A stretch of 64,000 nucleotides of DNA from Pseudomonas tumuqii (GCF_013184545.1 NZ_JAAOJA010000015.1:1-64000); one strand, 5' to 3'. Positions 34,022 to 42,725 are shown, counted from the first letter of the stretch. Notes: a model not told the origin generated them from the sequence alone. A program made the numbers and translations.

Positions 34022-35698
34022 CAGACTGTGTAAAAACGCAGCAAGCGATGGCAATCAACTGCCCGGGATTTTCTCAGTGTCCCGGAGGCCGTCGGAGGTC
34101 CACTCAGGCGCAATCGGTGATTCTGGTTGTTATGGTACTTTTCGGCTTCGGCGCGCCTGCTGGAGGGCGGCAAGAGTCGTAAAACAGGCCTCAGGCCTCA
34201 GGCCTTCATCGCTGCCATCAATGCATCGCTACCCATCAAGCGCAAAACGCGTTTGAGATTGTAGGCGAGCACATGCAGGCTCATCTCGGTGCTCACCCGG
34301 TCGAGCGTTCTGGTGAGGAAGTGGGTGGCGCCCATCCAGGACTTCAGCGTGCCGAACGGGTGCTCGACCGTTTGGCGGCGGGTTCGCATCATCTCGGGCG
34401 CTTGATCCAGACGATTCTGCATCGCCTCGAGCACTGCCTCATGCTCCCAGCGGCTCACTCGGCGTTCTGAGCTAGGCGTACAGTACTCTTCCAACGCGCA
34501 ACCTTGGCAATGCGAACTCCAGTAGCGGTGCAGCTTCAGCCCTTTCTCGACGCTTGAAAAACGCCAGATCAGGCTTTGCCCAGCCGGGCATCGGTACTCG
34601 TTCTTGGCTGCGTCATAGATGAAATCACCTTTGCCAAAGCGGCCAATCGCTGTCGCTCCCGAGGTCAGCGTCTTGGGCACGAAAACAGTGATTCCAGCCT
34701 CATGACAGGCAAGGATTTCTTCGCCTTTGAAGTAGCCTCTGTCTGCGACCGCCGAGAGTTCCTCGGCACCCATGGCCTCTCGCGCCTGCTTGGCCATGGC
34801 GCTCAGTTGGTCTCGATCGACCCCGTTGTTCGTGACCTCGTGCGTCACGATCAGGTGGTGCTTCGCGTCGACCGCCGCCTGCACGTTGTAGCCGACCATT
34901 CCGGTGCCCCGGGTCTTCATCGAACGGGCATCGGGATCGGTCAGGGAGATCTGTTTATCCGGTGTTTCGTTGAGCTGAACCTCGATTTCCTTGAGCTCCT
35001 GCAGCTTGGTTTTCAAGGTCGCGATCTTGTCGTGGAGGCGTTCTGCTTTGACCTGCGCCACGGGAGGTTCCTGACGATCTGCAGTATCCAGTGCGGTCAG
35101 GTAGCGATTGATGCTGGACTCGATCTCCTCCATTCGCCGCTGAAGCTTGGCGCTGGTGAAGTTGCGGTCGCGGTTGTTGACCGCCTTGAACTTGCTGCCA
35201 TCGATGGCCACAAGCGCTTCAGAGAACAGGCCAAGCTGCTGGCACAGCACCACGAACTGCCTACAGACGCCGCGGATTGCCTTGCCGTTATCCTTGCGGA
35301 AGTTGGCGATGGTCTTGAAGTCCGGCATCAAGCGTCCGGTCAGCCACATCAACTCAACGTTGCGCTGAGCCTCGCGCTCGAGACGGCGACTGGACTGGAT
35401 GCGATTGAGATAGCCGTAGATGTAGATCTTCAGGAGGTAGGCAGGATGGTAGGCGGGCCGACCTGTTTCAGCCGGGACGACACCGTCGAAACCCAGCTGG
35501 CCAAGGTCGAGTTCATCGACGAAAACATCGACCACCCACACCGGGTTGGTGTCCGCCACATAGTCATCCAGGCTCTCGGGAAGCAGCGCGCTTTGGCCTC
35601 GATGCTCTCCCTGGATAAAACGCTTCATTGGCGTCCCCCACTAATTTTGAATCCATCAAATCACAGCAAGGTCGATGCCAACGTTTTTACACAGTCTG
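34022..35698 (-). mobile_element. IS1182-family insertion sequence (IS-B)
   Basis: Perfect 17-bp inverted repeats CAGACTGTGTAAAAACG bound it. GGCC is duplicated on both sides (34018-34021 and 35699-35702). Excision restores CGCTTTTGGCCGGAAGCAGCC. The element is complete and its transposase frame is intact, so it may be active. Confidence 0.88.
34198..35628 (-). CDS. IS1182-family transposase (intact)
   Basis: 476 residues. The N-terminal DUF772-type domain (MKRFIQGEHRGQSALLPESL, GRPAYHPAYLLKIYIYGYLN) precedes the DDE core: first Asp in VAIDGSKFKAVNNRDRNFTS, second in AVADRGYFKGEEILACHEAG and the Glu in RRQTVEHPFGTLKSWMGATH. A coiled-coil insertion lies between them (ERLHDKIATLKTKLQELKEI). 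The CQGCALEEYC cysteines are typical of the family. The protein is full length and has no internal stop. It is unlike the IS-A transposase apart from the shared family layout. Confidence 0.93.
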   Translation of the reverse strand: MKRFIQGEHRGQSALLPESLDDYVADTNPVWVVDVFVDELDLGQLGFDGVVPAETGRPAYHPAYLLKIYIYGYLNRIQSSRRLEREAQRNVELMWLTGRLMPDFKTIANFRKDNGKAIRGVCRQFVVLCQQLGLFSEALVAIDGSKFKAVNNRDRNFTSAKLQRRMEEIESSINRYLTALDTADRQEPPVAQVKAERLHDKIATLKTKLQELKEIEVQLNETPDKQISLTDPDARSMKTRGTGMVGYNVQAAVDAKHHLIVTHEVTNNGVDRDQLSAMAKQAREAMGAEELSAVADRGYFKGEEILACHEAGITVFVPKTLTSGATAIGRFGKGDFIYDAAKNEYRCPAGQSLIWRFSSVEKGLKLHRYWSSHCQGCALEEYCTPSSERRVSRWEHEAVLEAMQNRLDQAPEMMRTRRQTVEHPFGTLKSWMGATHFLTRTLDRVSTEMSLHVLAYNLKRVLRLMGSDALMAAMKA

Positions 35699-35820
35699 GG
35701 CCGGAAGCAGCCATCGAGTATCTACAAATTCAGTGACGATTCACATTGCGTGGTTCGTATTGATCCCAAGCTCCATCTGGAAGGTCGTAACCGTCCGGCG
35801 AACACGGCGATTACTGAAAT

Positions 35821-35890
35821 AATCGGGGGACCACGGTAATTTCGTATCTGCTTGATCATTCAAGCCAAAACCGTGGTCTGTCCCCCGATT
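35821..35890. repeat. Imperfect inverted repeat, probably the remnant ends of a small mobile element
   Basis: AATCGGGGGACCACGG at 35821 is mirrored by CCGTGGTCTGTCCCCCGATT at 35871-35890 (four extra bases in the right arm), with about 35 bases between. GGGGACAGACCACGG-type ends occur around REP/RAYT-like elements in Pseudomonas as far as I recall. No transposase remains. Confidence 0.45.
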
Positions 35891-35946
35891 GTCCCCAGTA
35901 TGTCGTTCAGAAAAAACAGGTCGTCACCCGTTCGCGTTGACTCAAC

Positions 35947-37134
35947 TCACGCCGGTAAACATTCAGTAGTTGAAAGGTGGGGCAGGACTGGCAGCCAGTC
36001 CTTGATCTGTTTGGCAAGCAAAAGGCGATCTCTTATGGCGGTTTCTCCCATAAGTGCAAAGCCATGAAGCTCCCCCCCCGTTGACCGATATTCACCACGC
36101 CAGCCATCGGGCAGCGTTTTGTTCAGCCATTGCCCATCGATACCTAAGGCTGGTGGACAGATAACGGTGGGGCAGGCGGGTGTTTTGACGGTTACTGGAA
36201 ACGCCGGATAGTGCACAGGCGTGGGCTGGCCGCTGAGCGTGGCCGCGAGAGCGCGAGCCTGAGCCATCAGCGGCAACACAAACGGCAGCACCCAACCGTC
36301 AATTTGCACAACGTCACCGAGAGCGTAAATGTCCGGGTGTGAGGTTTGCAGCATTTGATCGGTGACGATGCCGCGCTGCACTGCAAGGCCAGCAGCGGTG
36401 GCGAGTTCAGCCCTCGGCGTCAGCCCGACAGCAGACAACACCATGTCAGCGTCCAGGACGCTGGCGTCATCGAGTGTGAGTTTCAATGACGCTGCACTCC
36501 GGTCGACGCGAGCGATGCTGCTGCCTAAACGAAAGCGCACCCCCGCTTGTTCAAGTCGTTTCTGCAAGGCGGCACCACCCTCAACCGGGAGCAGGCGTCC
36601 CAGAGGGTGGGGCGCACAGTCGACCACCGTCACCGCAAAACCATGTCCCGCCAAATCGTTGGCAAACTCACAGCCGATCAGTCCGGCGCCCAGCAACACA
36701 ACGCTTCGCTTGCCGATCAGAGCTTCTCTGAACGAGGCATAATCGAGTCTGTTGTTGACCGAGAGCACTTGATCGACAGCATCGCCAGCAAGAGGCAGGC
36801 GAACCGGATTTGCTCCGCAGGCCAGGACCAGTTTGCTCCAGGCAAGCGTCTGGCCATCGACCAAAAGGGTGTTCGCCTGCGGATCGATCATGGACACACA
36901 AACGCCAGTGAGAATGGTTGCATTGAGCTGTTTGGCCATCTCATCGGCCGGCATTTGCAGCAGTTGATCGGCTGACTTGCCGTCCTTAAAGGCGTTCGAC
37001 AGACGAGGCTTGGAATAGAACGCGCCATCGTCGTCGGTCAGCAATACCAAAGGCACATTCGGTTCACGTTTGCGGTACTCGCGCGCCAGGGTATAGCCCG
37101 CTAGCCCCGTACCCACAATAATCAGTGGTTTCAT
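35947..37134 (-). CDS. Rubredoxin-NAD(+) reductase-like FAD oxidoreductase
   Basis: 395 residues. The FAD Rossmann motif is LIIVGTGLAGYTLAREYRKR, the NAD(P)-binding motif SVVLLGAGLIGCEFANDLAG, and the second FAD contact SHPDIYALGDVVQID. This is the AlkT/RubB arrangement and size. The C-terminal domain (FPVTVKTPACPTVICPPALG) matches rubredoxin reductases, which pass electrons from NAD(P)H to rubredoxin. It is third in a leftward unit after the desaturase and rubredoxin genes and completes their electron supply. The gap to rubredoxin is 60 bases. Confidence 0.92.
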   Translation of the reverse strand: MKPLIIVGTGLAGYTLAREYRKREPNVPLVLLTDDDGAFYSKPRLSNAFKDGKSADQLLQMPADEMAKQLNATILTGVCVSMIDPQANTLLVDGQTLAWSKLVLACGANPVRLPLAGDAVDQVLSVNNRLDYASFREALIGKRSVVLLGAGLIGCEFANDLAGHGFAVTVVDCAPHPLGRLLPVEGGAALQKRLEQAGVRFRLGSSIARVDRSAASLKLTLDDASVLDADMVLSAVGLTPRAELATAAGLAVQRGIVTDQMLQTSHPDIYALGDVVQIDGWVLPFVLPLMAQARALAATLSGQPTPVHYPAFPVTVKTPACPTVICPPALGIDGQWLNKTLPDGWRGEYRSTGGELHGFALMGETAIRDRLLLAKQIKDWLPVLPHLSTTECLPA

Positions 37135-37194
37135 TTCAACTTGCTCCGTAACCGTTGTTGTCGTGCACCTGGCTGCTGTTCGGCGGAACTGAAC

Positions 37195-37362
37195 TCAAGA
37201 CTCGCAGAGGCCGAAATCGCTTTTGGTGACGCCGCAATCCGGGCATACCCAGCTGTCCGGCACGTCCTCCCAGCGGGTCCCAGGCGCAATACCCTCTTGT
37301 GGCGCGCCCAGCGCTTCGTCGTAGATGTGGCCGCAGATTTCACAGAGGTATTGGCGAAACAT
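37195..37362 (-). CDS. Rubredoxin (55 aa)
   Basis: The four iron-ligating cysteines sit in two C-x2-C-G knuckles: YLCEICGHIYDEALG and DSWVCPDCGVTKSDF. Full length is 55 residues, normal for AlkG-domain or RubA-type rubredoxins. The ATG at 37362 shares one base with the desaturase stop (TGATG), so translation is coupled. It transfers single electrons from the reductase (35947-37134) to the di-iron desaturase (37362-38279). The 220-residue frame extending upstream overlaps the desaturase and is a shadow. Confidence 0.95.
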   Translation of the reverse strand: MFRQYLCEICGHIYDEALGAPQEGIAPGTRWEDVPDSWVCPDCGVTKSDFGLCES

Positions 37363-38279
37363 CAGGACGACTCCGTGGTGCGCAATTGGGCGTCTTCGCT
37401 TTCGACGTTGCGTCGGCTGAAAATACCGATCATGGGCGTGCCGTGAGCGCGCATGACCGGCTCGATCCGGCGATGCAGTGCGTGGTAGCGATAGAACGGC
37501 ACCCGCGGAAACAGATGGTGCACTGAGTGCAGGTTCTGACCGAGCCAGAACCACTCCAACGGTTTCATCCACCCGGGCATGATCAGGCTGTTGGTGTTCC
37601 GGTAACGAGTGGAGTTTTCGTACGGTAAATGCGGGCGATACGCGAACCAGTACGATACGAAGAATGCACCGGCCAAGTAGCCGAATACCAACAGTGCCCA
37701 GGTATGTTCTCGAGCAATCAGCGTAATGAACGCGACCCGCCAACCGATCGCGAACAGCACTTCCGCAATGTAGGCTGCCTTTATCCGTCGCGGAGCGGTC
37801 GCCCAATAGTCGCGGAACAGGAAGGTGTTCTGGGTCCACAGAAAACGAAATCCGCAAACCAGGAAGGCGAGAAAGCCAGCGCGCATGCCGCTGACGACGT
37901 AGTCCGGATCCTTGTCCGGCTGGTTGGTGTAGCGATGATGCGTGAAATGTTCGACCTTGTGAGTAGAGAACGGCACCATGATCAAAGGTGCCACTAGGTA
38001 TCCACAGAGATTATTGAGCCACTGCAGTCGATCATGATCGCCATGAATGTTGCCATGCACAGCCTCATGCAGCGGCGTATAGGACATATAAGTGGCGATG
38101 GAGTAGATCAGTATTGCAGGTGCCAGCGACAACTGGCCTGTCGCAAACAGGTAAAAGTCCGCGATAAGCAATACCCACACCAGCAGCACCAGTGCCATCG
38201 TCCGCCAGGCTAGTTCACTGGTGTATTCGCGTGCCGTGGCGATGGCCTGTTTGTTCAGCGCGTTTAGATCGTGATGCAT
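37362..38279 (-). CDS. Membrane fatty-acid desaturase/hydroxylase (three histidine boxes)
   Basis: 305 residues with about four TM segments and the di-iron histidine boxes HEAVHGN (HxxxH), HFTHHRYTN (HxxHH) and HSVHHLFP (HxxHH). It belongs to the integral-membrane fatty-acid desaturase superfamily. The boxes differ from AlkB alkane hydroxylases (which are longer and have NYxEHYG), so a desaturase or carotenoid-hydroxylase-like role is more likely. The immediate rubredoxin and reductase genes supply electrons. A divergent AraC regulator begins 132 bases away. The substrate is unknown. Confidence 0.9.
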   Translation of the reverse strand: MHHDLNALNKQAIATAREYTSELAWRTMALVLLVWVLLIADFYLFATGQLSLAPAILIYSIATYMSYTPLHEAVHGNIHGDHDRLQWLNNLCGYLVAPLIMVPFSTHKVEHFTHHRYTNQPDKDPDYVVSGMRAGFLAFLVCGFRFLWTQNTFLFRDYWATAPRRIKAAYIAEVLFAIGWRVAFITLIAREHTWALLVFGYLAGAFFVSYWFAYRPHLPYENSTRYRNTNSLIMPGWMKPLEWFWLGQNLHSVHHLFPRVPFYRYHALHRRIEPVMRAHGTPMIGIFSRRNVESEDAQLRTTESS

Positions 38280-38411
38280 GGTCGTCCTCCAGGGGCCTCG
38301 TAGTTACGCAACACTAGCGGGCAGCTCTGTATGCTTGACAGGGCATTGGGGGACTACTGCCATGCATTTGCGGCCAGGTCGTATCTCGTCGTTGTTCCAG
38401 AAATTTCCGCT

Positions 38412-39434
38412 ATGGGCCTATCAATGGACACAAGCTTCCAGCACCCAGTTGCCATCAGTCAGGTGATGGTGAACTTCGCGGCGCGATACGGCATCGATGC
38501 GCAGACCTGCTTGCTAGGTACCGGCATCAGCGAAGCGCAGTTGCGGGACGCGGATGCCCTGATCGCACGCGAGCAGGAGATGCGCCTGATTGAAAACCTG
38601 ATGCTCGCCTTACCGGACGTTCCCGCACTAGGCTTCGAGCTTGGCCTGCGCTACAACGTGGCGACCTTCGGCATCTGGGGATTTGCGCTGCGGACCAGCC
38701 GCAATGTGCGTGAGGCCCTCCAGCGTGCGCTGCGCTATCTGCCGCTGAGCACGGCGTACTGCCGGCTGGCGATATTCTGCGATCAGCACGAATACGGCAT
38801 TAGCGCCGACGCCTCAGCGATCCCCCATCACCTGCGGCAGTTCCTACTGGAACGCGATACGGCGACAGCCATCAATCTGTTCGACGAGCTCGGGCTTTCG
38901 GGGCTGCGCGTGCTGCGGCTCGAATTCCAGGGCAAGCCGCCGGCGCACACGGACCGGATCGAAGCACTCAGCGGCATCGCGCCTCACTATGAATGTTCGC
39001 GCAACGCCATCGTGCTGCGTCGACAGGACGCGGAACTGTCTCTGCCGATGTACGACGTGCATCTGGTGCGGCTACTGGAAGAGCAGTGCCGCGCGCAACT
39101 GGAGAGACGACAGGTCGCCGGCATCACCGGCCAGGTCCGACAGCTTCTCCTGGGTTCGACGGGGCTGGTGGCCTCCCTCGAAGATGTTGCGAGTCAGCTG
39201 GCAATGGCACCGCGCAGCCTGCGTCGTAGACTGGCAGAGGAAGGCACCAGCTTCCGCAACCTTGTCGACGCGGAGCGTGGACAACTCGCGGGGCAACTGC
39301 TGGAAAACACGGAGATGAAGCTGGAAGAGATGGCGATTCAGCTTGGCTACGGTGATGCCGCCAGTTTCACGCGTGCGTTCCGGCGCTGGTTCGGACAATC
39401 GCCGAGCGAGTATCGGAAGGTCTCAAAACGGTGA
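38412..39434 (+). CDS. AraC-family regulator with arabinose-binding-like N-terminal domain
   Basis: 340 residues. The N-terminal domain (GIDAQTCLLGTGISEAQLRD, FGIWGFALRTSRNVREALQR) is the OruR/ArgR-type sensor (Arabinose_bd). The C-terminus has the AraC HTHs: LEDVASQLAMAPRSLRRRLA and LEEMAIQLGYGDAASFTRAF, ending FGQSPSEYRK. Start codons at 38412 and 38424 are both plausible; the frame extends upstream to 38331 without similarity. It is divergent from the desaturase operon and probably activates it in response to a fatty acid or related ligand; this is inference. Confidence 0.9.
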   Translation: MGLSMDTSFQHPVAISQVMVNFAARYGIDAQTCLLGTGISEAQLRDADALIAREQEMRLIENLMLALPDVPALGFELGLRYNVATFGIWGFALRTSRNVREALQRALRYLPLSTAYCRLAIFCDQHEYGISADASAIPHHLRQFLLERDTATAINLFDELGLSGLRVLRLEFQGKPPAHTDRIEALSGIAPHYECSRNAIVLRRQDAELSLPMYDVHLVRLLEEQCRAQLERRQVAGITGQVRQLLLGSTGLVASLEDVASQLAMAPRSLRRRLAEEGTSFRNLVDAERGQLAGQLLENTEMKLEEMAIQLGYGDAASFTRAFRRWFGQSPSEYRKVSKR

Positions 39435-39446
39435 ACACAGATCGTT

Positions 39447-39764
39447 TCACCGGTTGTCGAACTTGTGACGAAGCTCGGCCCAATCAATCTGGGCGGCCAT
39501 GGTCGGCCCCAGCGCATGGCCTAGCTCTGTAAGGGTGTACTCGGGGGGACCTCTGGATACACGGTACGTGTGGACAATGCCATCCTGGCCCTGAACTCTT
39601 TGCCCGCAGCCTAGCCATGAAGACGTGGTTGCATTCAACCGGGACTTCACGCCATCCGCGCATGCCCGCATAGCTCTATCAAGGCGTACGGCTGTCTGGG
39701 ATAAAACGCGGAGAGCGACATCCCACAGTGTCAGCGGCAATCCAGACGGGCAACTGCATCTCAT
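39447..39764 (-). pseudogene. Decayed HxlR-family regulator
   Basis: Only the end is recognisable: DGIVHTYRVSRGPPEYTLTE and LGHALGPTMAAQIDWAELRH resemble the HxlR wing (PPRVEY-x-LT-x2-G-x2-L) and final helix. The first 60 codons do not encode the usual CP-x3-ALD-x-IGGKW region in any frame, so the gene is beheaded or scrambled. It lies tail to tail with the AraC gene. Confidence 0.55.
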
Positions 39765-39973
39765 GTATAGGCTTGGACGAACAGCTCCACAGCAGCGCTG
39801 ACGCGGGACTCGTTCACCGGCATGAGATTACCGGCTTAAGGGCTTAAGGGTTAAAGGGGTCGGAGTGGAATGGCACTTACTTAAGCGCTAAGTGATTGAT
39901 CAGGAATGAGAAAGGCTGCTCTTGGTCTACGGTGATAGTTGCGAACACACACCGAACCCAAGGAGCAGCCCAC

Positions 39974-41065
39974 ATGAATCCTAGGCGCCAAGCGGTTATT
40001 CATCAACAGCAGCAGCGTGTCAGTCGGAAAGCTTCAAATACTGACGCTTACGCCTTCTTCAACCTGCTTACCAGCCCCGAATTATTCGACTGCGTTGAGT
40101 CACTGCTACCGGATCATCGGGAGCGTCTGTTCCCGCCGACGGAGACGCTTTCGATGTTCATGGCCCAGGCATTAAGCGCCGATCGCTCCTGCCAGAAGGC
40201 GGTCAATGACATGGCCGTCAAGCAATTACTCGGCGGTTTGAAACCTTGCAGCACTCATACAGGTGGCTACTGCCAAGCTCGTCAGAGGCTCCCTGTGGAG
40301 ATGGTTTCCACATTGCTACGAAGTACGGGAAGCATGATTAGCGCTTACTCCGCCAAGACATGGCAATGGATGGGCAGGCCTGTGCGACTCGTGGACGGCA
40401 CGACGGTGTCGATGCCGGATACGGCGGCCAATCAGGCAGCCTATCCACAATCGCGCGGGCAAAAACCGGGGCTTGGTTTTCCGATTTGCCGGCTGGTTGG
40501 AATTGTCTGCCTTTCCAGTGGTGCGGTGCTGAACGCGGCGCTGGGGCGTTTTCGGGGTAAAGGCGGAGATGAGCAGACGTTGCTACGGTCGATGCTCGAT
40601 ACGTTGAATGCAGGCGATGTCCTAGTGGGAGATGCCTACTATGCAACCTACTTCTTGCTGTGCGAATTGCAGCGTAGAGGCATTGATGGTGTGTTCGAGC
40701 AATATGGCGCGCGTCGGCGCAGCACCGACTTTCGGCGCGGTAAACGTCTGGGCACACGCGACCACTTGATTAGCCTAGAAAAGCCATCGAAACGTCCGGC
40801 CTGGATGAGCCCGGTGTACTACGAACAAGTCCCTGAAAGGCTGGAGATTCGAGAATTGAAAGTTGGGGGCAAGATACTGGTAACGACATTGTGTTGTACA
40901 AACCGCACGCCCAAGGCAGAGCTCAAAGGCCTGTTCAACAGTCGTTGGCATATCGAGTTGGATCTGCGCAATCTCAAGACCACGATGGGGCTTGAAATGC
41001 TGAGTTGCAAAACGCCCGCGATGGCTGTCAGAGAGCTCTGGATTTACCTACTGGCGCAAATATGA
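39974..41065 (+). pseudogene. IS4-family transposase, 3'-truncated
   Basis: 363 residues from ATG 39974 (AAGGAGCAGCCCAC upstream). The DDE core is visible: VRLVDGTTVSMPDTAANQAA (first Asp), AGDVLVGDAYYATYFLLCEL (second Asp) and the YREK-like region FNSRWHIELDLRNLKTTMGL. The normal C-terminus after LWIYLLA is missing: the frame ends QI-TGA, and a foreign repeat follows 40 bases later. The left flank (39840-39973) probably holds its left end, but I could not define inverted repeats. The element is inactive in its own right. Confidence 0.8.
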
Positions 41066-41101
41066 AAAGTATGAAAAGGGAACAGATTTATTTTTCTTCC
41101 G

Positions 41102-41180
41102 GAATGCCCGCTTTTGGCCGGCTGCTGCCTGTCGCGACAGGCCGGAGTCGACCCATTGCTGCCGGTGGGAAAAGGCAGGA
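41102..41180 (+). repeat. Dispersed repeat relative, copy 3
   Basis: It contains CCCGCTTTTGGCCGG followed by CTGCTGCCTGTCGCGACAGG and GGAGTCGACCCATTGCTGCC, the same core seen in copies 1 and 2, here intact. CTGTCGCGACAG is a 12-bp perfect palindrome inside it. It directly abuts the truncated IS4-type gene. Confidence 0.5.
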
Positions 41181-41258
41181 GTCGGCGTAAAGCCGCCGGT
41201 AAGGTGACCCTCTTTTTTTAGTCCGCTGCGGTGTCAGTCCAGAGTTGGCTTCAAGGCA

Positions 41259-41384
41259 TCAGCGCTTATCTGGAGGCACACGCTGGTTCAGGGCGGGTTC
41301 TTCAGATCTACGCTGATATTCTGTGGTAGCCGGTGGCGGAGGTGGAGTCCTGTTTTCGTTATTCTGTGTTTTTTTGTCTGTCAT
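41259..41384 (-). CDS. 41-residue proline-rich peptide, translationally coupled
   Basis: This hidden ORF starts at ATG 41384, which overlaps the TGA of the membrane-protein gene (ATGA). It encodes MTDKKTQNNENRTPPPPPAT followed by TEYQRRSEEPALNQRVPPDK-R. The peptide is hydrophilic, has a run of five prolines and is likely unstructured. The exact stop/start overlap argues that it is translated together with the membrane protein, perhaps as a partner or regulator. No family is recognised. AT-richer codons than the host genes point to transfer. Confidence 0.5.
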   Translation of the reverse strand: MTDKKTQNNENRTPPPPPATTEYQRRSEEPALNQRVPPDKR

Positions 41385-41875
41385 ATTGTTAGCTCCCTAA
41401 TAGCGGTAAGTATCGCGAGTAGCATGAGAAAACTGGCCCCAAAGACAAGCTCGCTGTACGCCAATTCCAAGGGCTTGGATTTCTCATCAATTGCCTTCTT
41501 TAGCTTTTCGAGGGTGTCAATGTAGCAGTTGTAGATGTGTAGCTTTTGCTGCTCAGCGTCGACGATCCGCAGATAATCCGCAGTTGGCCGATTTGAAGGA
41601 AGGCTCGGGCATTCGCTAATGCGCAAAGCGCTCAAGGCATGCCCCCATGAGCAGGCGATGCAGACAGCTGCAGCGGTAAATGATAGAAAAATCACCACTT
41701 CGAATGGTGACGATACTTGGAACAATACCCCACCCTTTAACCCCGTCAATGCGCTCAGTGCCGCAATTACGATCGACACTGCAGTCAAAAATTTCGCACA
41801 CTTATTCTCGAAATGATCGAAGCGTCCTTGTTCCTCTTTGAAGCGGTCTTTCAGGTAGCTGATTGTCTCGTCCAT
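41381..41875 (-). CDS. Three-span membrane protein, SLATT/effector-like topology
   Basis: 164 residues. A charged N-terminal helix (MDETISYLKDRFKEEQGRFD) is followed by two TM segments (FLTAVSIVIAALSALTGL and VVIFLSFTAAAVCIACSWGH). A long amphipathic helical stretch follows (YLRIVDAEQQKLHIYNCYID, TLEKLKKAIDEKSKPLELAY), then a third TM (LVFGASFLMLLAILTAI). This resembles SLATT and PycTM-type membrane effectors of nucleotide-signalling defence systems, but no cyclase gene is adjacent, so the link is only by shape. GC content is lower than the host. It is coupled to the 41-aa peptide. The start at 41875 lacks a clear ribosome site. Confidence 0.65.
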   Translation of the reverse strand: MDETISYLKDRFKEEQGRFDHFENKCAKFLTAVSIVIAALSALTGLKGGVLFQVSSPFEVVIFLSFTAAAVCIACSWGHALSALRISECPSLPSNRPTADYLRIVDAEQQKLHIYNCYIDTLEKLKKAIDEKSKPLELAYSELVFGASFLMLLAILTAIRELTI

Positions 41876-42125
41876 GCAGTGACGTATTCCGTTGGAAGCT
41901 CGAGAGGGATGTATGCGTACCCCAACAATGCACATGACCAGCCGAACTCGTCAACGCACCACGGGCAACGCTCCCCAGCGGCAGGTGTAGCCGGATGATT
42001 TAAGCTGCTGCTTCATCACCCAACGCCCTACAGCCGGCACCCACGGCAGGCGCACTGTGCCACGGCCCATCTGGGTGTTTATCTTGCCATGGCGTTCGTC
42101 AGCTCCGCGCTACGTGGCCAGACGG

Positions 42126-42563
42126 TTAACCTACCCGAACAGTTCGATACAACTGTTGATTCTGGGCGGTTTTTCCGACGCTATCTATCCGGACCTGAAT
42201 CTTATCTTCCCGCACCCTTCCACCCTCTGGCTGCGCTTTGACAAGACGCATGAAGGCTTTGCCGAGCCGAATTCGAGTTCCTGCACTCCGAGCTTCCCAC
42301 GGGCTGAGATCAAGTTGTTTGTAGATTTCCTCAACCAAAAAGGGCAGGCCGTCTTCGGGGAGCTCAATTGCCGAGTCAAATAGGGACTGAGCAAGTCCTT
42401 CAATGGGCTCGTGACCAGGAGCTGCCGGTGTAGCCTCTGGTATGAAATCGCCACTGCTTAGCTGCATATCAATGTAGTCATCCAGCGACAGCCCATGCTT
42501 GGTAGCGGCAGCGATAGCGTTGGCAAGAGTCTGGTCTGGAAGGTTGATTTGGAGGGTGATCAT
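42126..42563 (-). CDS. Small RHH-like/DUF1413-like protein with its own operator
   Basis: 145 residues. The N-terminus (MITLQINLPDQTLANAIAAA, HGLSLDDYIDMQLSSGD) resembles a ribbon-helix-helix or antitoxin-type DNA-binding segment. The C-terminal half (LPFLVEEIYKQLDLSPWEAR, RLGKAFMRLVK) resembles DUF1413, a domain found in small proteins on mobile elements. ATG 42563 follows GAGG by six bases. A promoter with repeated ACAATAGCT elements lies 33-61 bases upstream, suggesting autoregulation. No toxin partner is visible. Function unknown. Confidence 0.7.
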   Translation of the reverse strand: MITLQINLPDQTLANAIAAATKHGLSLDDYIDMQLSSGDFIPEATPAAPGHEPIEGLAQSLFDSAIELPEDGLPFLVEEIYKQLDLSPWEARSAGTRIRLGKAFMRLVKAQPEGGRVREDKIQVRIDSVGKTAQNQQLYRTVRVG

Positions 42564-42595
42564 TTTGAACCTCAGCATCTATTTGTCTTGTAGCT

Positions 42596-42624
42596 ACAAT
42601 AGCTATCACAATAGCTGTTGTAAA
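42596..42624 (-). promoter_or_regulatory. Sigma70 promoter with repeated TAGCTA/ACAATAGCT operator elements
   Basis: On the minus strand TTTACA (42624-42619), 17 bases, TATTGT (42601-42596). The same stretch holds TAGCTACAATAGCTA and two direct copies of ACAATAGCT ten bases apart, fitting paired RHH-dimer binding across the promoter of the gene at 42126-42563. Confidence 0.55.
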
Positions 42625-42644
42625 GACTCACATGCATGATTGGT

Positions 42645-42725
42645 CCGCGAAGGGCCGCTTTTAGCCGATAGCGACGGTTGTCTCTGCAATCGTCGCTAGC
42701 CTGATGATTACCTGAGTCGCAACCT
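42645..42725 (+). repeat. Dispersed repeat relative, copy 4 (diverged)
   Basis: It carries GGTCCGCGAAGGGCCGCTTTTAGCCGATAGC, which here includes CCGCTTTTAGCCG in place of CCGCTTTTGGCCG, and then GCGACGGTTGTCTCTGCAAT. CGACGATTGC-type bases mirror part of it. No coding frame of note uses it. Confidence 0.4.

Noticed and set aside
41381..41875. Calling a complete CBASS or Pycsar system
   Set aside because: Only an effector-like membrane protein is seen; no cyclase, sensor or ancillary gene lies nearby.
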